A stretch of DNA of 64,000 nucleotides, taken from NCBI GenBank assembly GCA_009993635.1, contig JAACTC010000006.1, forward strand, positions 512,965 through 576,964, written 5' to 3'. Of the stretch, positions 31,685-41,141 are shown in pieces. Numbering within the stretch: position 1 is the stretch's first letter; each line of letters starts with the position of its first letter. Position numbers and translations under genes: made by a program. The DNA comes from Erythrobacter sp. Lineage in GTDB: Bacteria > Pseudomonadota > Alphaproteobacteria > Sphingomonadales > Sphingomonadaceae. The notes under the pieces were generated by a model, which saw nothing but the letters and a program-made list of their open reading frames with translations, was not told the origin of the DNA and searched no databases.

Positions 31685-31780
31685 TGTCTCTCAATACCTC
31701 TGTCTTAAAATATGGATTTCTGCGGGGAAAAGGCGGCGCCCGCGCAAAATCAGGCGCCGCCCCTAGACCTATCGCTCGCC

Positions 31781-33913
<2,133 letters not shown>

Positions 33914-34038
33914 TGTCAATTCCTCGGAAAAAAATCGGAGTGAGGGGGAAAGCCTTCGGGAAAGCCACCCCCATATGGGGATTTGTGTGACCGGTTGAAG
34001 ACGCGCCACCGCTCGGGCGGCGCGCCCTGCCCCGTATC

Positions 34039-34509
34039 CTACCAGCGGTAGTGGCTGAACGCGCGGTTCGCATCCGCCATGCGGTGCGTATCTTCGCGCT
34101 TCTTCACCGCGTTGCCGCGATTGTTCGCCGCGTCCATCAGCTCGCCCGAAAGACGCGCCGCCATGGTGGTTTCCGGACGACCGCGCGCCGCGGTGATCAG
34201 CCAGCGGATCGCCAGCGCCTGCGCACGTTCCGGGCGAACCTCGACCGGGACCTGGTAGGTCGCACCGCCGACGCGGCGGCTGCGCACTTCGACCTGCGGC
34301 TTGATGTTGTCGAGCGCGGCGTGGAACACCTCGACCGGGTTGGCCTTGGCCTTCGCCTCGACCGTGTCGAGCGCGCCGTAGACGATCTTCTCGGCCACGG
34401 CCTTGCGGCCATCATACATCAGGTTGTTCATGAACTTCGACAGCACCTGATCCTTGAACTTGGGATCGGGCAGGATTTCGCGCTTCTCTGGGCGACGACG
34501 ACGTGACAT
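34039..34509 (-). CDS. rpsG: 30S ribosomal protein S7
   Basis: S7 (156 aa), head assembly initiator. ATG 34509 gives [18 protein letters not shown]; a longer open frame upstream has no family sequence. [22 protein letters not shown] and [25 protein letters not shown] ending confirm it. In E. coli S7 represses translation through the rpsL-rpsG spacer. Confidence 0.98.
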   Translation of the reverse strand: MSRRRRPEKREILPDPKFKDQVLSKFMNNLMYDGRKAVAEKIVYGALDTVEAKAKANPVEVFHAALDNIKPQVEVRSRRVGGATYQVPVEVRPERAQALAIRWLITAARGRPETTMAARLSGELMDAANNRGNAVKKREDTHRMADANRAFSHYRW

Positions 34510-34725
34510 TTTTAACGTACTCCTTCGGAGTTCGAGGCGGCGGTGCCGGCCCTCTCCGCGTTTTCTTCTTTTTGGCCAACCACCCGAGGCTTGGTCATCG
34601 GGTGGTTTGGGCCAAGAGACTAAAACTTGAGAGGGCTGGTACCGCAAGGTCAGCACGGATGTGCTGACCGCACCCCACAAAAACTCAAACCTGGCCGCCC
34701 GCACCCTGCAGGCGACCGGCAAACC
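34510..34725 (-). promoter_or_regulatory. rpsL-rpsG spacer with long hairpin
   Basis: 216-base spacer in which CCAACCACCCGA (34576-34587) pairs with TCGGGTGGTTTGG (34598-34610). On the sense strand it is followed by an A-rich stretch, not a U-tract, so it is not a terminator. By analogy with E. coli, where S7 binds this spacer, it is a candidate S7 operator; the structure itself is seen, the role is inferred. Confidence 0.5.
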
Positions 34726-35097
34726 TTACTTCGGCCGCTTCGCACCATACTTGGAGCGCGACTGCTTGCGGTCCTTGACGCCCTGCGTGTCGAGCACGCC
34801 GCGCAGCACGTGGTAGCGCACGCCGGGAAGGTCGCGCACACGGCCGCCGCGGATCAGCACGACGCTGTGCTCCTGAAGGTTGTGGCCTTCGCCCGGGATG
34901 TAGCTGATGACTTCGCGCTGGTTGGTCAGGCGAACCTTGGCCACCTTGCGCAGAGCCGAGTTCGGCTTCTTCGGGGTCGTCGTATACACGCGGGTGCAGA
35001 CGCCGCGCTTCTGCGGGTTCTGCTCCATCGCAGGGACCTTCGACTTGGCCTTCTGCGGCGTGCGGCCCTTGCGGACCAGCTGGTTGATCGTCGGCAT
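34726..35097 (-). CDS. rpsL: 30S ribosomal protein S12
   Basis: S12 (123 aa), decoding centre. [20 protein letters not shown], the streptomycin-region [17 protein letters not shown] (with wild-type Lys) and [20 protein letters not shown] are all standard. First gene of the str operon. Confidence 0.98.
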   Translation of the reverse strand: MPTINQLVRKGRTPQKAKSKVPAMEQNPQKRGVCTRVYTTTPKKPNSALRKVAKVRLTNQREVISYIPGEGHNLQEHSVVLIRGGRVRDLPGVRYHVLRGVLDTQGVKDRKQSRSKYGAKRPK

Positions 35098-35532
35098 ATT
35101 AGTCCTTCGTTTAAACTAACCGGCCTCGCCAGGTCCGTTCGTACTGAGCTTGTCGAAGTGCGGACGGGCCTCAGCGCGACCCTCGCGTTCGCCCTTCGAC
35201 GGGCTCAGGACGAACGGACTTGAGCGGGACCGTCCATCTTGCTGGATGGCTTTGCGCTTGCGCTTGAATGGAGTGTGTCGGGGTCGTGCATGCCAGCATG
35301 GCGCGTGCGCATGAGCGGCACCGCCTGGCGAAATCTCGCACGAGCCTGAAACGCTCCACCCGAACGCGCCCGCAAGGGACCACCCGGATTACTCTGACGG
35401 CTGCCCGGCCCTGGTGGGGCTCCGAAAAACGAAAAGGCCATCGCGAGTCGCGACAGCCCCGGGACAAAACCGGCAATGTTCAGCTCTATAAGCCTTGGCG
35501 GGAGCTAGCCCTCGCCTCGGTTGGTGGTGCGC
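35098..35532. other. Upstream region of the str operon
   Basis: 435 bases without a supported gene. From right to left it holds one copy of the duplicated element (35483-35560), a minus-strand stem-rich stretch with CGCGACTCGCG followed by CCTTTTCGTTTTTC (about 35425-35452) that could act as an attenuator, and the inverted repeat at 35133-35219. A roughly 390-base leader before rpsL is implied if the promoter is in the duplicated element. A 78-codon minus-strand frame here shows no family features. Confidence 0.5.
35133..35219. repeat. Long imperfect inverted repeat before rpsL
   Basis: GTCCGTTCGTACTGAGCTTG (35133-35152, continuing TCGAAG) pairs with CTTCGACGGGCTCAGGACGA (35194-35213, continuing ACGGAC): 26-nt arms with a few mismatches and a 35-base loop. 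TCGTxCTGAGCTTGTCGAAG-type words are, to my knowledge, an abundant dispersed palindromic repeat in sphingomonads. Confidence 0.7.
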
Positions 35533-35560
35533 TTAGTTGGATTTGGGGGCGGGGTCAAGG
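35483..35560 (-). repeat. Duplicated upstream element, copy 1 (before rpsL)
   Basis: About 78 bp, nearly identical to 36523-36601 apart from a dozen substitutions and one indel; the longest identical runs are GGCGGGAGCTAGCC and TTGGATTTGGGGGCGGGGTC. On the minus strand both copies end with a -10-like word (TTATAG here) after a GCTAGC-centred dyad, and both sit upstream of genes expected to be strongly expressed. The 3' end of the 152-aa hypothetical gene runs into this copy. Confidence 0.7.
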
Positions 35561-35991
35561 CCGTCGGTTGGCGGTGCGGCGCTCAATTGGCGCAAGTGTT
35601 CGTCAAGCGCCAGCCCCAGATCCTGGTAACGATACGGCCCGACGCGATATTCGCGTACGGATCTCGCGGTCACTCCGAAAGGCAGGGCCGCCTCGGGCAC
35701 ATCGGGCGGATCGAGCGCGCCGCCCTCATCCTCCCACGCTTTCATCGGCTCCACTACCTCAGCAGCCTCCGAGGGTTCGGAGTAGGAGCCATAGATGATG
35801 GTCGCGTGCCCCTGTGGCGGGTGTGGATCGCTGTCGGCACCTGCGCTCGCTCGCACGTCGCGCAACGCGCGGATGCGCTCGGCATATTCGGCGACCTTGG
35901 CGAAATGGTCGTCGCGCGCGACGGTATCGCCGGAAGCACTGGCCCGCATGACTGCGGCCTGGTGCGCGTGAAGCAATTCGTTCAGTTCCAT
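35533..35991 (-). CDS. Hypothetical protein, 152 aa
   Basis: Unknown family. ATG 35991 starts MELNELLHAHQAAVMRASAS; a helical first 50 residues (HFAKVAEYAERIRALRD) is followed by an acidic linker with GHATIIYGSYSEPSE and a C-terminal segment VREYRVGPYRYQDLGLALDE. The final 13 codons are encoded within a duplicated DNA element, so the C-terminus may have been reshaped by that repeat. It lies between the cold-shock-like gene and the str operon, same strand. Confidence 0.55.
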   Translation of the reverse strand: MELNELLHAHQAAVMRASASGDTVARDDHFAKVAEYAERIRALRDVRASAGADSDPHPPQGHATIIYGSYSEPSEAAEVVEPMKAWEDEGGALDPPDVPEAALPFGVTARSVREYRVGPYRYQDLGLALDEHLRQLSAAPPTDGLDPAPKSN

Positions 35992-36075
35992 GGAAAACCC
36001 CCTAGGTGCCGCTCAAACCGGTAAGGCAGCGGCCCCGGGCGCAGCGCATGCGCCGCACCCGGGGCCGCCATCGGA

Positions 36076-36288
36076 TCAGGCCTTCTGGGGCTCCAGGTTG
36101 GTGGCCTGGGGCTTGGCGCCGCTGACCTGCTTCGTTTCGTAACCGAAGCGCTGGCCCTGCTTGGGCTCGGCAGCGTCACCCTTGAGGTCGGCCTTGGAGA
36201 AAGCGAGCGCATCGCCGCCCTTTTCGGGAGTGATCATGCCACTGCCCTTGCCGGTGTCGTAGCTGTGAATCTTGCCATAATGGGTCAT
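36076..36288 (-). CDS. Small cold-shock-domain-like protein with atypical RNA-binding motifs
   Basis: 70-residue protein resembling a cold-shock domain: MTHYGKIHSYDTGKGSGMIT aligns with the KxFNxxKGFGFI start, and GGDALAFSKADLKG with the RNP2 region. The usual aromatic residues of RNP1 (KGFGFI, here KGSGMI) and RNP2 (VFVHF, here ALAFS) are missing, so RNA binding by stacking would be weak or altered. ATG 36288 is preferred over an in-frame ATG 33 bases upstream. A duplicated promoter-like element lies about 240 bases upstream. Confidence 0.7.
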   Translation of the reverse strand: MTHYGKIHSYDTGKGSGMITPEKGGDALAFSKADLKGDAAEPKQGQRFGYETKQVSGAKPQATNLEPQKA

Positions 36289-36638
36289 GATTTTATCTTT
36301 CGATTTCGCGCAGGCGTTCATCAGCGACCGCTTGTGCGCGGGCTAAGAGGCGAAATGGAAAGAAGGAAGGGCAACTGGCCCTCGGGACCGTCGATCGCGA
36401 CTGGTAGCTGACTAATAAATGGTGCCAATTCGCGCAGTTACAAGGTGCTAGTAGGGGCTAGAGGCGAAGAAAACGGGTGATCACTTTTCTCGACGGACTT
36501 GAGAGATTACTTTCTATGGCCCGCTGTATAGGCACCGGCGGGAGCTAGCCATCGCCTCCGGTTGGCGGTGGGGGTGGTTGGATTTGGGGGCGGGGTCAAG
36601 GGAGAGGCATAAACATCAACTATGAAATTTCGATGATC
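36289..36638. other. Intergenic region upstream of the cold-shock-like gene
   Basis: 350 bases, AT-richer than the surroundings, with no gene seen. It contains copy 2 of the duplicated element (36523-36601) and a probable 5' leader of about 230 bases before the cold-shock-like gene, of the length in which such genes carry temperature-responsive structure. No specific RNA fold was recognised. Confidence 0.5.
36523..36601 (-). repeat. Duplicated upstream element, copy 2 (before the cold-shock-like gene)
   Basis: Direct repeat of 35483-35560, same orientation, about 1.04 kb apart. On the minus strand it contains the GCTAGC-centred dyad followed by CTATAC at the same 12-base distance as TTATAG in copy 1. 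The two copies bracket the 152-aa hypothetical and the cold-shock-like gene. Confidence 0.7.
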
Positions 36639-37124
36639 TCAGCGGACGGACGTTAACCACTTACCAAGCTCGGTCGCAGTGTAAGAGTCGCCATGAATTA
36701 CCATCCATATCTTACCGGAGTAGCTATCGTGATCGCCCCAGATGATCCGATCATATAGACCTAGGTACTCCCAATTGGTCCACGCATCCCGGCCCTTCGA
36801 CTCCACGGCGGGGAATATCGCCACATTGCCTAAACCCTTATACCCGTCCGCTAACCCCAACTCCCAGGGAACCCACCGGCTGTCTTTACTCTGCTCGGAT
36901 GCAAGCAAAACAAACTTCTGTGACTCGGAAATCCTATTCTTCAGAATTTTCGCAGTACTTTTATCGGTATATGGAGGAAGTGACCCATCTTTTTTATCGA
37001 CATAAACCGCCGCCCCATGACTCTCCAGCACGCGTATAGCGCCGACGACCAACTCTCCGTCGGCGCTCGAATGAGAGAGGAACGTTGACGCCCCAACTGG
37101 CCCCGAGGACCGTCGCTCGAACAC
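36639..37124 (-). CDS. Stand-alone TIR-domain protein
   Basis: 161-residue protein that is essentially one bacterial TIR-like domain: the beta-A strand with STFLSHSSADGELV (13-26), the BB-region AVYVDKKDGSLPP (39-51), FVLLASEQSKDSRWVPWELG (71-90) and a terminal helix. Glu88 in RWVPWELGLAD occupies the place of the catalytic Glu of NADase TIR domains. The start is GTG 37124; no better start is visible. Its codon and base use is clearly less GC-rich than its neighbours, indicating transfer. No sensor partner (Thoeris ThsA-like, Argonaute, STING-like) is adjacent, so an immune role is only suggested. It is divergent from the HTH-like gene at 37210. Confidence 0.78.
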   Translation of the reverse strand: MFERRSSGPVGASTFLSHSSADGELVVGAIRVLESHGAAVYVDKKDGSLPPYTDKSTAKILKNRISESQKFVLLASEQSKDSRWVPWELGLADGYKGLGNVAIFPAVESKGRDAWTNWEYLGLYDRIIWGDHDSYSGKIWMVIHGDSYTATELGKWLTSVR

Positions 37125-37209
37125 GCCTTCCCCTGCTCCACGCGATACAGGCTCCGCTTCGGGGCCTGCGGTCTGCCACCGGCGGACGGGTAGCCAGGCA
37201 ACCTCCGCC

Positions 37210-37857
37210 GTGGCCTATACCGGCGAGCCGCCCGAGGACGACGATCCGCTCCTCTCCTTCGCGCCCTACCTGCACACACATCCGCGCTCCAACTCGATCA
37301 CGCCCGAGCGGCAGCGGCGGTTTATTGCGACGCTCGCCGCGACTGGCATCGTCACGCAGGCGGCGCGCTCTATCGGGAAGAGCATGGAGGCGCTCTACAA
37401 GCTGCGCAGCAAGCCGGGGGCGGAGGGGTTTGCCGCCGCGTGGGATGCGGCGCTGGAGCGCGGGGTGCAGCGGCTGGAGGATTGCGCGCTCGAACGCGCG
37501 CTCCACGGCACGCCCACGCCGATCGTCTCGGGCGGCAAGCTGCTCGGCACATGGAACAAGCCGGACAATGCGCTGCTGCGCTTCCTCCTCCAGCATCGCC
37601 TGCCCGCGCGCTATGCCGCGCAGCTGGTGCCCGGCCACCCGGTCTACGAGAGCATCAGGGCGCAGGTGCTGACGGCCGAGCGGCGCGAGAATGCGGCGGG
37701 CGAGGCGGAGGTGTTCGAACGGCTGGAGGCGAAGCTGGCGACGATCCGGGCGCGGCTGACACCTCCTCGGGACGGGGACGGGGACGGGGACGCGGATGAG
37801 GGACGGGACGATGGTCGGGACGGGGACCGGGACTGTGCGGCGCCCTCTGGCGGGTAG
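37210..37857 (+). CDS. HTH-like protein with Asp/Gly/Arg repeat tail
   Basis: 215-residue protein, function unknown. Residues about 35-65 (ERQRRFIATLAATGIVTQAA, then RSIGKSMEALYKLR) look like a helix-turn-helix of the terminase-small-subunit/resolvase type, followed by SKPGAEGFAAAWDAALERG and an NKPDNALLRFLLQHRLP segment. The tail is built from repeated GGGGAC/GGGAC-type units encoding DGDGDADEGRDDGRDGDRD. GTG 37210 is the assumed start. Similar proteins occur singly in sphingomonad genomes; a regulatory role is possible. Confidence 0.6.
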   Translation: MAYTGEPPEDDDPLLSFAPYLHTHPRSNSITPERQRRFIATLAATGIVTQAARSIGKSMEALYKLRSKPGAEGFAAAWDAALERGVQRLEDCALERALHGTPTPIVSGGKLLGTWNKPDNALLRFLLQHRLPARYAAQLVPGHPVYESIRAQVLTAERRENAAGEAEVFERLEAKLATIRARLTPPRDGDGDGDADEGRDDGRDGDRDCAAPSGG

Positions 37858-37878
37858 CCGCGGCGGGTAACGGGGGCG

Positions 37879-38631
37879 CTAGACCGCGCGGCGCAGCGGA
37901 GGCGGCGCGGCGGGCGGTTGGTCTGCCGCCGTCTTCGTCAGCACTTCCGGCGGGGCGGTCTGCAGGGGTTGCGGGACATCGGGCGTGGGCAGCCTGCGCG
38001 TCACCACCTGCGCCGAGGTGCCGTCGCTATCGAGCAGTTTCATCAGCCGCGCGGGCGGCAGCGGCTTTTCGAAGCGAATGCCGGTCATATCGCCATCGGT
38101 GCGCACCACGCTGGCATTGGGCAGCGTCTGGCCGCCGATCTCGACCGTGCACGGCGTACCCGGAGCCACGCCGCCCAGCCCGCATACGCAGATGCCAGAG
38201 AGCGAGATGTTCTCCAGCTCCGCCTTGTAGGCCCAGCCGCCGGCCCATACGCGCACCGGCAACTGCGCGGGCACGCGGGTGGCGCGCGGGCGCGGGACGT
38301 CGATCGCGCTGGCGGGGCCGGACAGGTTGGCGACGCCGATGCGGGTGCCCTGCACCCACGCGACGCGCGCCTCGACCGCATCGATCCCGTCCCACCAGTA
38401 GGTGATGATGTCGTCGCGCCGGGGCGAAACCAGCGCCTCGAACATTGCGCCGCCATCGCTCATGTTGCGCAGGATGGCGGGGTGCGCCTCGTCGCCGATC
38501 ACCACGCAGCAGGTGCGGAAGGTGGCGATCTGGCGCTCGTTCTTGCGGCGGTCGGATGCGTAGTCCGCCTCGCCCGGATGCTGCGCGTTCGCCGCGCTTT
38601 GCTCGTCTGCGATCATGGTGTGCGTCGACAT
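37879..38631 (-). CDS. Double PilZ-domain protein
   Basis: Probable c-di-GMP receptor. Two PilZ-like units are visible: RKNERQIATFRTCCVVIG...NMSDGGAM (about 29-65) and RPRATRVPAQLPVRVWAGG...ENISLSGICV (about 113-150), each with an Arg-rich start and a [DN]xSxxG motif. The C-terminal 50 residues are Pro-rich and disordered. ATG 38631 is chosen over a TTG 27 bases upstream. A diguanylate cyclase is encoded elsewhere in this window (55206-56450), but not adjacent. Confidence 0.82.
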   Translation of the reverse strand: MSTHTMIADEQSAANAQHPGEADYASDRRKNERQIATFRTCCVVIGDEAHPAILRNMSDGGAMFEALVSPRRDDIITYWWDGIDAVEARVAWVQGTRIGVANLSGPASAIDVPRPRATRVPAQLPVRVWAGGWAYKAELENISLSGICVCGLGGVAPGTPCTVEIGGQTLPNASVVRTDGDMTGIRFEKPLPPARLMKLLDSDGTSAQVVTRRLPTPDVPQPLQTAPPEVLTKTAADQPPAAPPPLRRAV

Positions 38632-38789
38632 GGTCCGGACCGTTGTTTCCCTTGGCAAATCCGGTGCTGGCGCGCACCGGTCCGCAGTTCCGTCATGTCT
38701 ATGACAGGAGTGTTAACGAGCCGGTAACCGGACGAGGAGGGAATGTACCCTCCGCAGCATGCCGGAGGGGCTTGGGGAGGCGGCGGCGC

Positions 38790-39602
38790 CTACCGCGTGG
38801 TCAGCAGATATTCCACCAGCGCGCGGACCTTCTTCTGGCGCCATTGCGGCGGCGGGGCGACCAGCCAGTAGGCCCTGCGCCCGTCCTCCACCGCGCCCTC
38901 GACCCGCACCGTGCCCGCGTCGATCGCGGTGGCGGCGAGCGCCAGCGGAACGCGCGCGCTGCCCATCCCTGCGATCACGCAGGCCAGAGCCTGCCCTGCG
39001 CTGCCCACCGCGATGCACGGCTCGTCATCGGCGGCGGAGCCATCGCTGCCATCGCCCGGCCAGCCGATCCGGCGGCCCTTCGCACCGGGCGAATCCTGCG
39101 GCACGATGCGCACCCACTTCGGATCGGAAACCTGCTCTCCCTGCAGATCGTCCGGTCCCTCGGCCAGCCAGATGGCGAGGTCGAGATTGGCTTCGGAGAA
39201 ATCCGCCCGCTCCCGCTCGCGCAGCTGGAAGCGCACGCCCGGCCGCTCTGCCTGGAACGCGGCGAGGCGCGGGGCGAGCCAGTCTTCCAGTATGCCGCGC
39301 GGCGCACCGATGGCATAGCGATCGACCGACTGGCCCGCCTGCATCGCGGCCACGCTCTCCTCGAACCGCAGGAACCCGTCGCGCAGTGCGTCGAGCCCGG
39401 CCTCGCCCTCCTCCGTCAGCTCCAGCCCCTTGGCGGTGCGGCGGAACAATACGGTGCCCAGGTGATCTTCCAGCGCGCGGATCTGCTGGCCGACGGCGGC
39501 GGGAGTCACCGCCAGCTCGTCCGCCGCCTTGGTGAAGGAGAGATGCCGCGCGGCGGCATCGTACACCCGCAGGGCGTTGAGGGGCAGGAGCGTGCGTTTC
39601 AT
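38790..39602 (-). CDS. LysR-family transcriptional regulator (GcvA-like)
   Basis: 270-residue LTTR. ATG 39602 gives MKRTLLPLNALRVYDAAARH, with the winged HTH in SFTKAADELAVTPAAVGQQI (about 22-41) and LGTVLFRRTAKGLELTEEGE, typical of the GcvA branch. The C-terminal effector domain is complete. A divergent target gene is not present on its 5' side; the next gene upstream (DUF2254) is on the same strand. Effector unknown. Confidence 0.9.
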   Translation of the reverse strand: MKRTLLPLNALRVYDAAARHLSFTKAADELAVTPAAVGQQIRALEDHLGTVLFRRTAKGLELTEEGEAGLDALRDGFLRFEESVAAMQAGQSVDRYAIGAPRGILEDWLAPRLAAFQAERPGVRFQLRERERADFSEANLDLAIWLAEGPDDLQGEQVSDPKWVRIVPQDSPGAKGRRIGWPGDGSDGSAADDEPCIAVGSAGQALACVIAGMGSARVPLALAATAIDAGTVRVEGAVEDGRRAYWLVAPPPQWRQKKVRALVEYLLTTR

Positions 39603-39695
39603 AATCCGCCGTGCGCTAGCCAGCGACGGCGCGTGCGGCAAGATGCGTTGGGCCAGAGCGACGCGCCCGCTGCCTTTCGCGGGGGGCGTCGTTTT

Positions 39696-41000
39696 CTATC
39701 CGGTCGGCCATGTCCGTTCGAATGCGGCGCGTATGTCCGACGCGTCATGGTCCAGCTGCGCCCGCTGCACGGCGTGATCGCGCAAGGCCCGTGCCTTTGC
39801 TTCGAGAAATTTCGAGCAGCCATGCAAGCCCCCGCCCTCGCTCTTTCCTGCGCCATCGCTCACACCGCGCATGACCCGGCCGTAATTCCCGATCATCCGG
39901 ATGGCGACGGAGGGATAATCTGCCGCCGCCTGCCGAAACGCATCGAGCGGATCATCGAAAAGGCCGCGAAAATCCTGCCCGGGAAGTTCGAACCGCGGAT
40001 GGTTGGCAGAGACGGGGACCCTGTCCGGATCGACCCAGTTTGCCGAATGGCGCAGCAGGATTTCCGCCATGGCGTCCGCCGCCGCCAGCGCGGTGTAGAA
40101 ATCGTTGACCGCAGGCGATAGCGCGCGCGCAGCAATCTCCACGATCAGGCGGATCTGAAACACCGCCCCCTGGCTGTCGCTCCTGAAAGGGCCGATGGGA
40201 ACCGCCTTCTTCACGATCTCGGGTGAAGCGAACGCGCGCTCGAATCGCGCAATCGGCTCCCCCTTCAGGACATGCTGACCCGGCGCCACGCAGATGCGCA
40301 TCGCCCCCTCGTGGGTGGCAAGCCGACCCGCCAGCAGATCGAGATCAATGCCCTCGACATAACCATCGAGCGGCGCGCGAATTGTTTGATCGAAGGCCCC
40401 GGAGAACGGCGCCCGTCCCTCGATCGGACGAACACCGTCCCCTGCGTCGCCGGCGAGCGCATCGATCGCCTTGTCGATGAACATCGTTCGCCCCAGATCG
40501 TGCAGCGCCACCGCCAGCATCACCACATTTACCGCCAGCAACAGCAGCGCGATGGAAAAGGTGGCCAGCGGCGTTTCATCGAGCGGAGCCTCGCCGTCGA
40601 TTGCGACGAGTGTCAGCACCGCGAAGATGAGGCTGAACGAAAGGCCCGCGATTGAGACGCGCACGAGTTGCCGCCCCAGCCACCGGTCGATCAGACGCAC
40701 GCCGAGGTTGCCCGCGGCGATCGTCAGCACGATCAGCGAGATCGAGAAGTAGAGCGTAATGAACGCGGCATCGATTCCGGCGATCACGCTCGCCGCTTCC
40801 TTGGCCGTGTCGGCAGAAGCGACGGGCGCTAGTCCGCGATCGAGCAGCCATGCGGTCAGCCCCCGCCTGTCGAGGGCGAGCGATACGGCGAAGGCAAGCG
40901 GAGCGGCGATGACCGCGCAGGCTGCCAGAAACCAGTAATTCGCCACCAGGCGGTGCGCGATCCAGCTCCAGAGGCCGGTCGTAGGATGGTTTAGACGCAC
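39696..41000 (-). CDS. DUF2254 membrane protein
   Basis: 434-residue inner-membrane protein of the DUF2254 family: four N-terminal helices (residues 20-45, 80-110, 112-135, 145-170), the IDAAFITLYFSISLIVLTIA segment, and a long soluble C-terminal part with SPAVNDFYTALAAADAMAEIL, which is the most conserved family block. GTG 41000 is the start. Function of the family is unknown. It is divergent from the rhodopsin gene, with 141 bases between them. Confidence 0.82.
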   Translation of the reverse strand: MRLNHPTTGLWSWIAHRLVANYWFLAACAVIAAPLAFAVSLALDRRGLTAWLLDRGLAPVASADTAKEAASVIAGIDAAFITLYFSISLIVLTIAAGNLGVRLIDRWLGRQLVRVSIAGLSFSLIFAVLTLVAIDGEAPLDETPLATFSIALLLLAVNVVMLAVALHDLGRTMFIDKAIDALAGDAGDGVRPIEGRAPFSGAFDQTIRAPLDGYVEGIDLDLLAGRLATHEGAMRICVAPGQHVLKGEPIARFERAFASPEIVKKAVPIGPFRSDSQGAVFQIRLIVEIAARALSPAVNDFYTALAAADAMAEILLRHSANWVDPDRVPVSANHPRFELPGQDFRGLFDDPLDAFRQAAADYPSVAIRMIGNYGRVMRGVSDGAGKSEGGGLHGCSKFLEAKARALRDHAVQRAQLDHDASDIRAAFERTWPTG

Positions 41001-41141
41001 TGCCCTGCCCCAAAGTCCATATGTGAAGTCAGGAACTTAACCCCGCACTGCCAATTTGGTTGCGGCGTACCCTGTGCCGGGGCGGCTTGGTGGGAAAGGC
41101 ACGCGGTCCGTGATTGTCATCCTTTCGAAAAGGTTTGAGTC
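41001..41141. promoter_or_regulatory. Divergent control region of DUF2254 gene and rhodopsin-blh
   Basis: 141 bases. AAAAGG at 41128-41133 is a fair ribosome site eight bases before ATG 41142, supporting that ATG as the original rhodopsin start. No convincing -35/-10 pair was found by eye. Confidence 0.45.

Noticed and set aside
35205..35441. 78-codon minus-strand frame before rpsL
   Set aside because: No family features or ribosome site; overlaps repeats and the presumed rpsL leader.
38445..40121. 558-codon plus-strand frame across the LysR gene
   Set aside because: Arg/Ala-rich shadow with no ribosome site.
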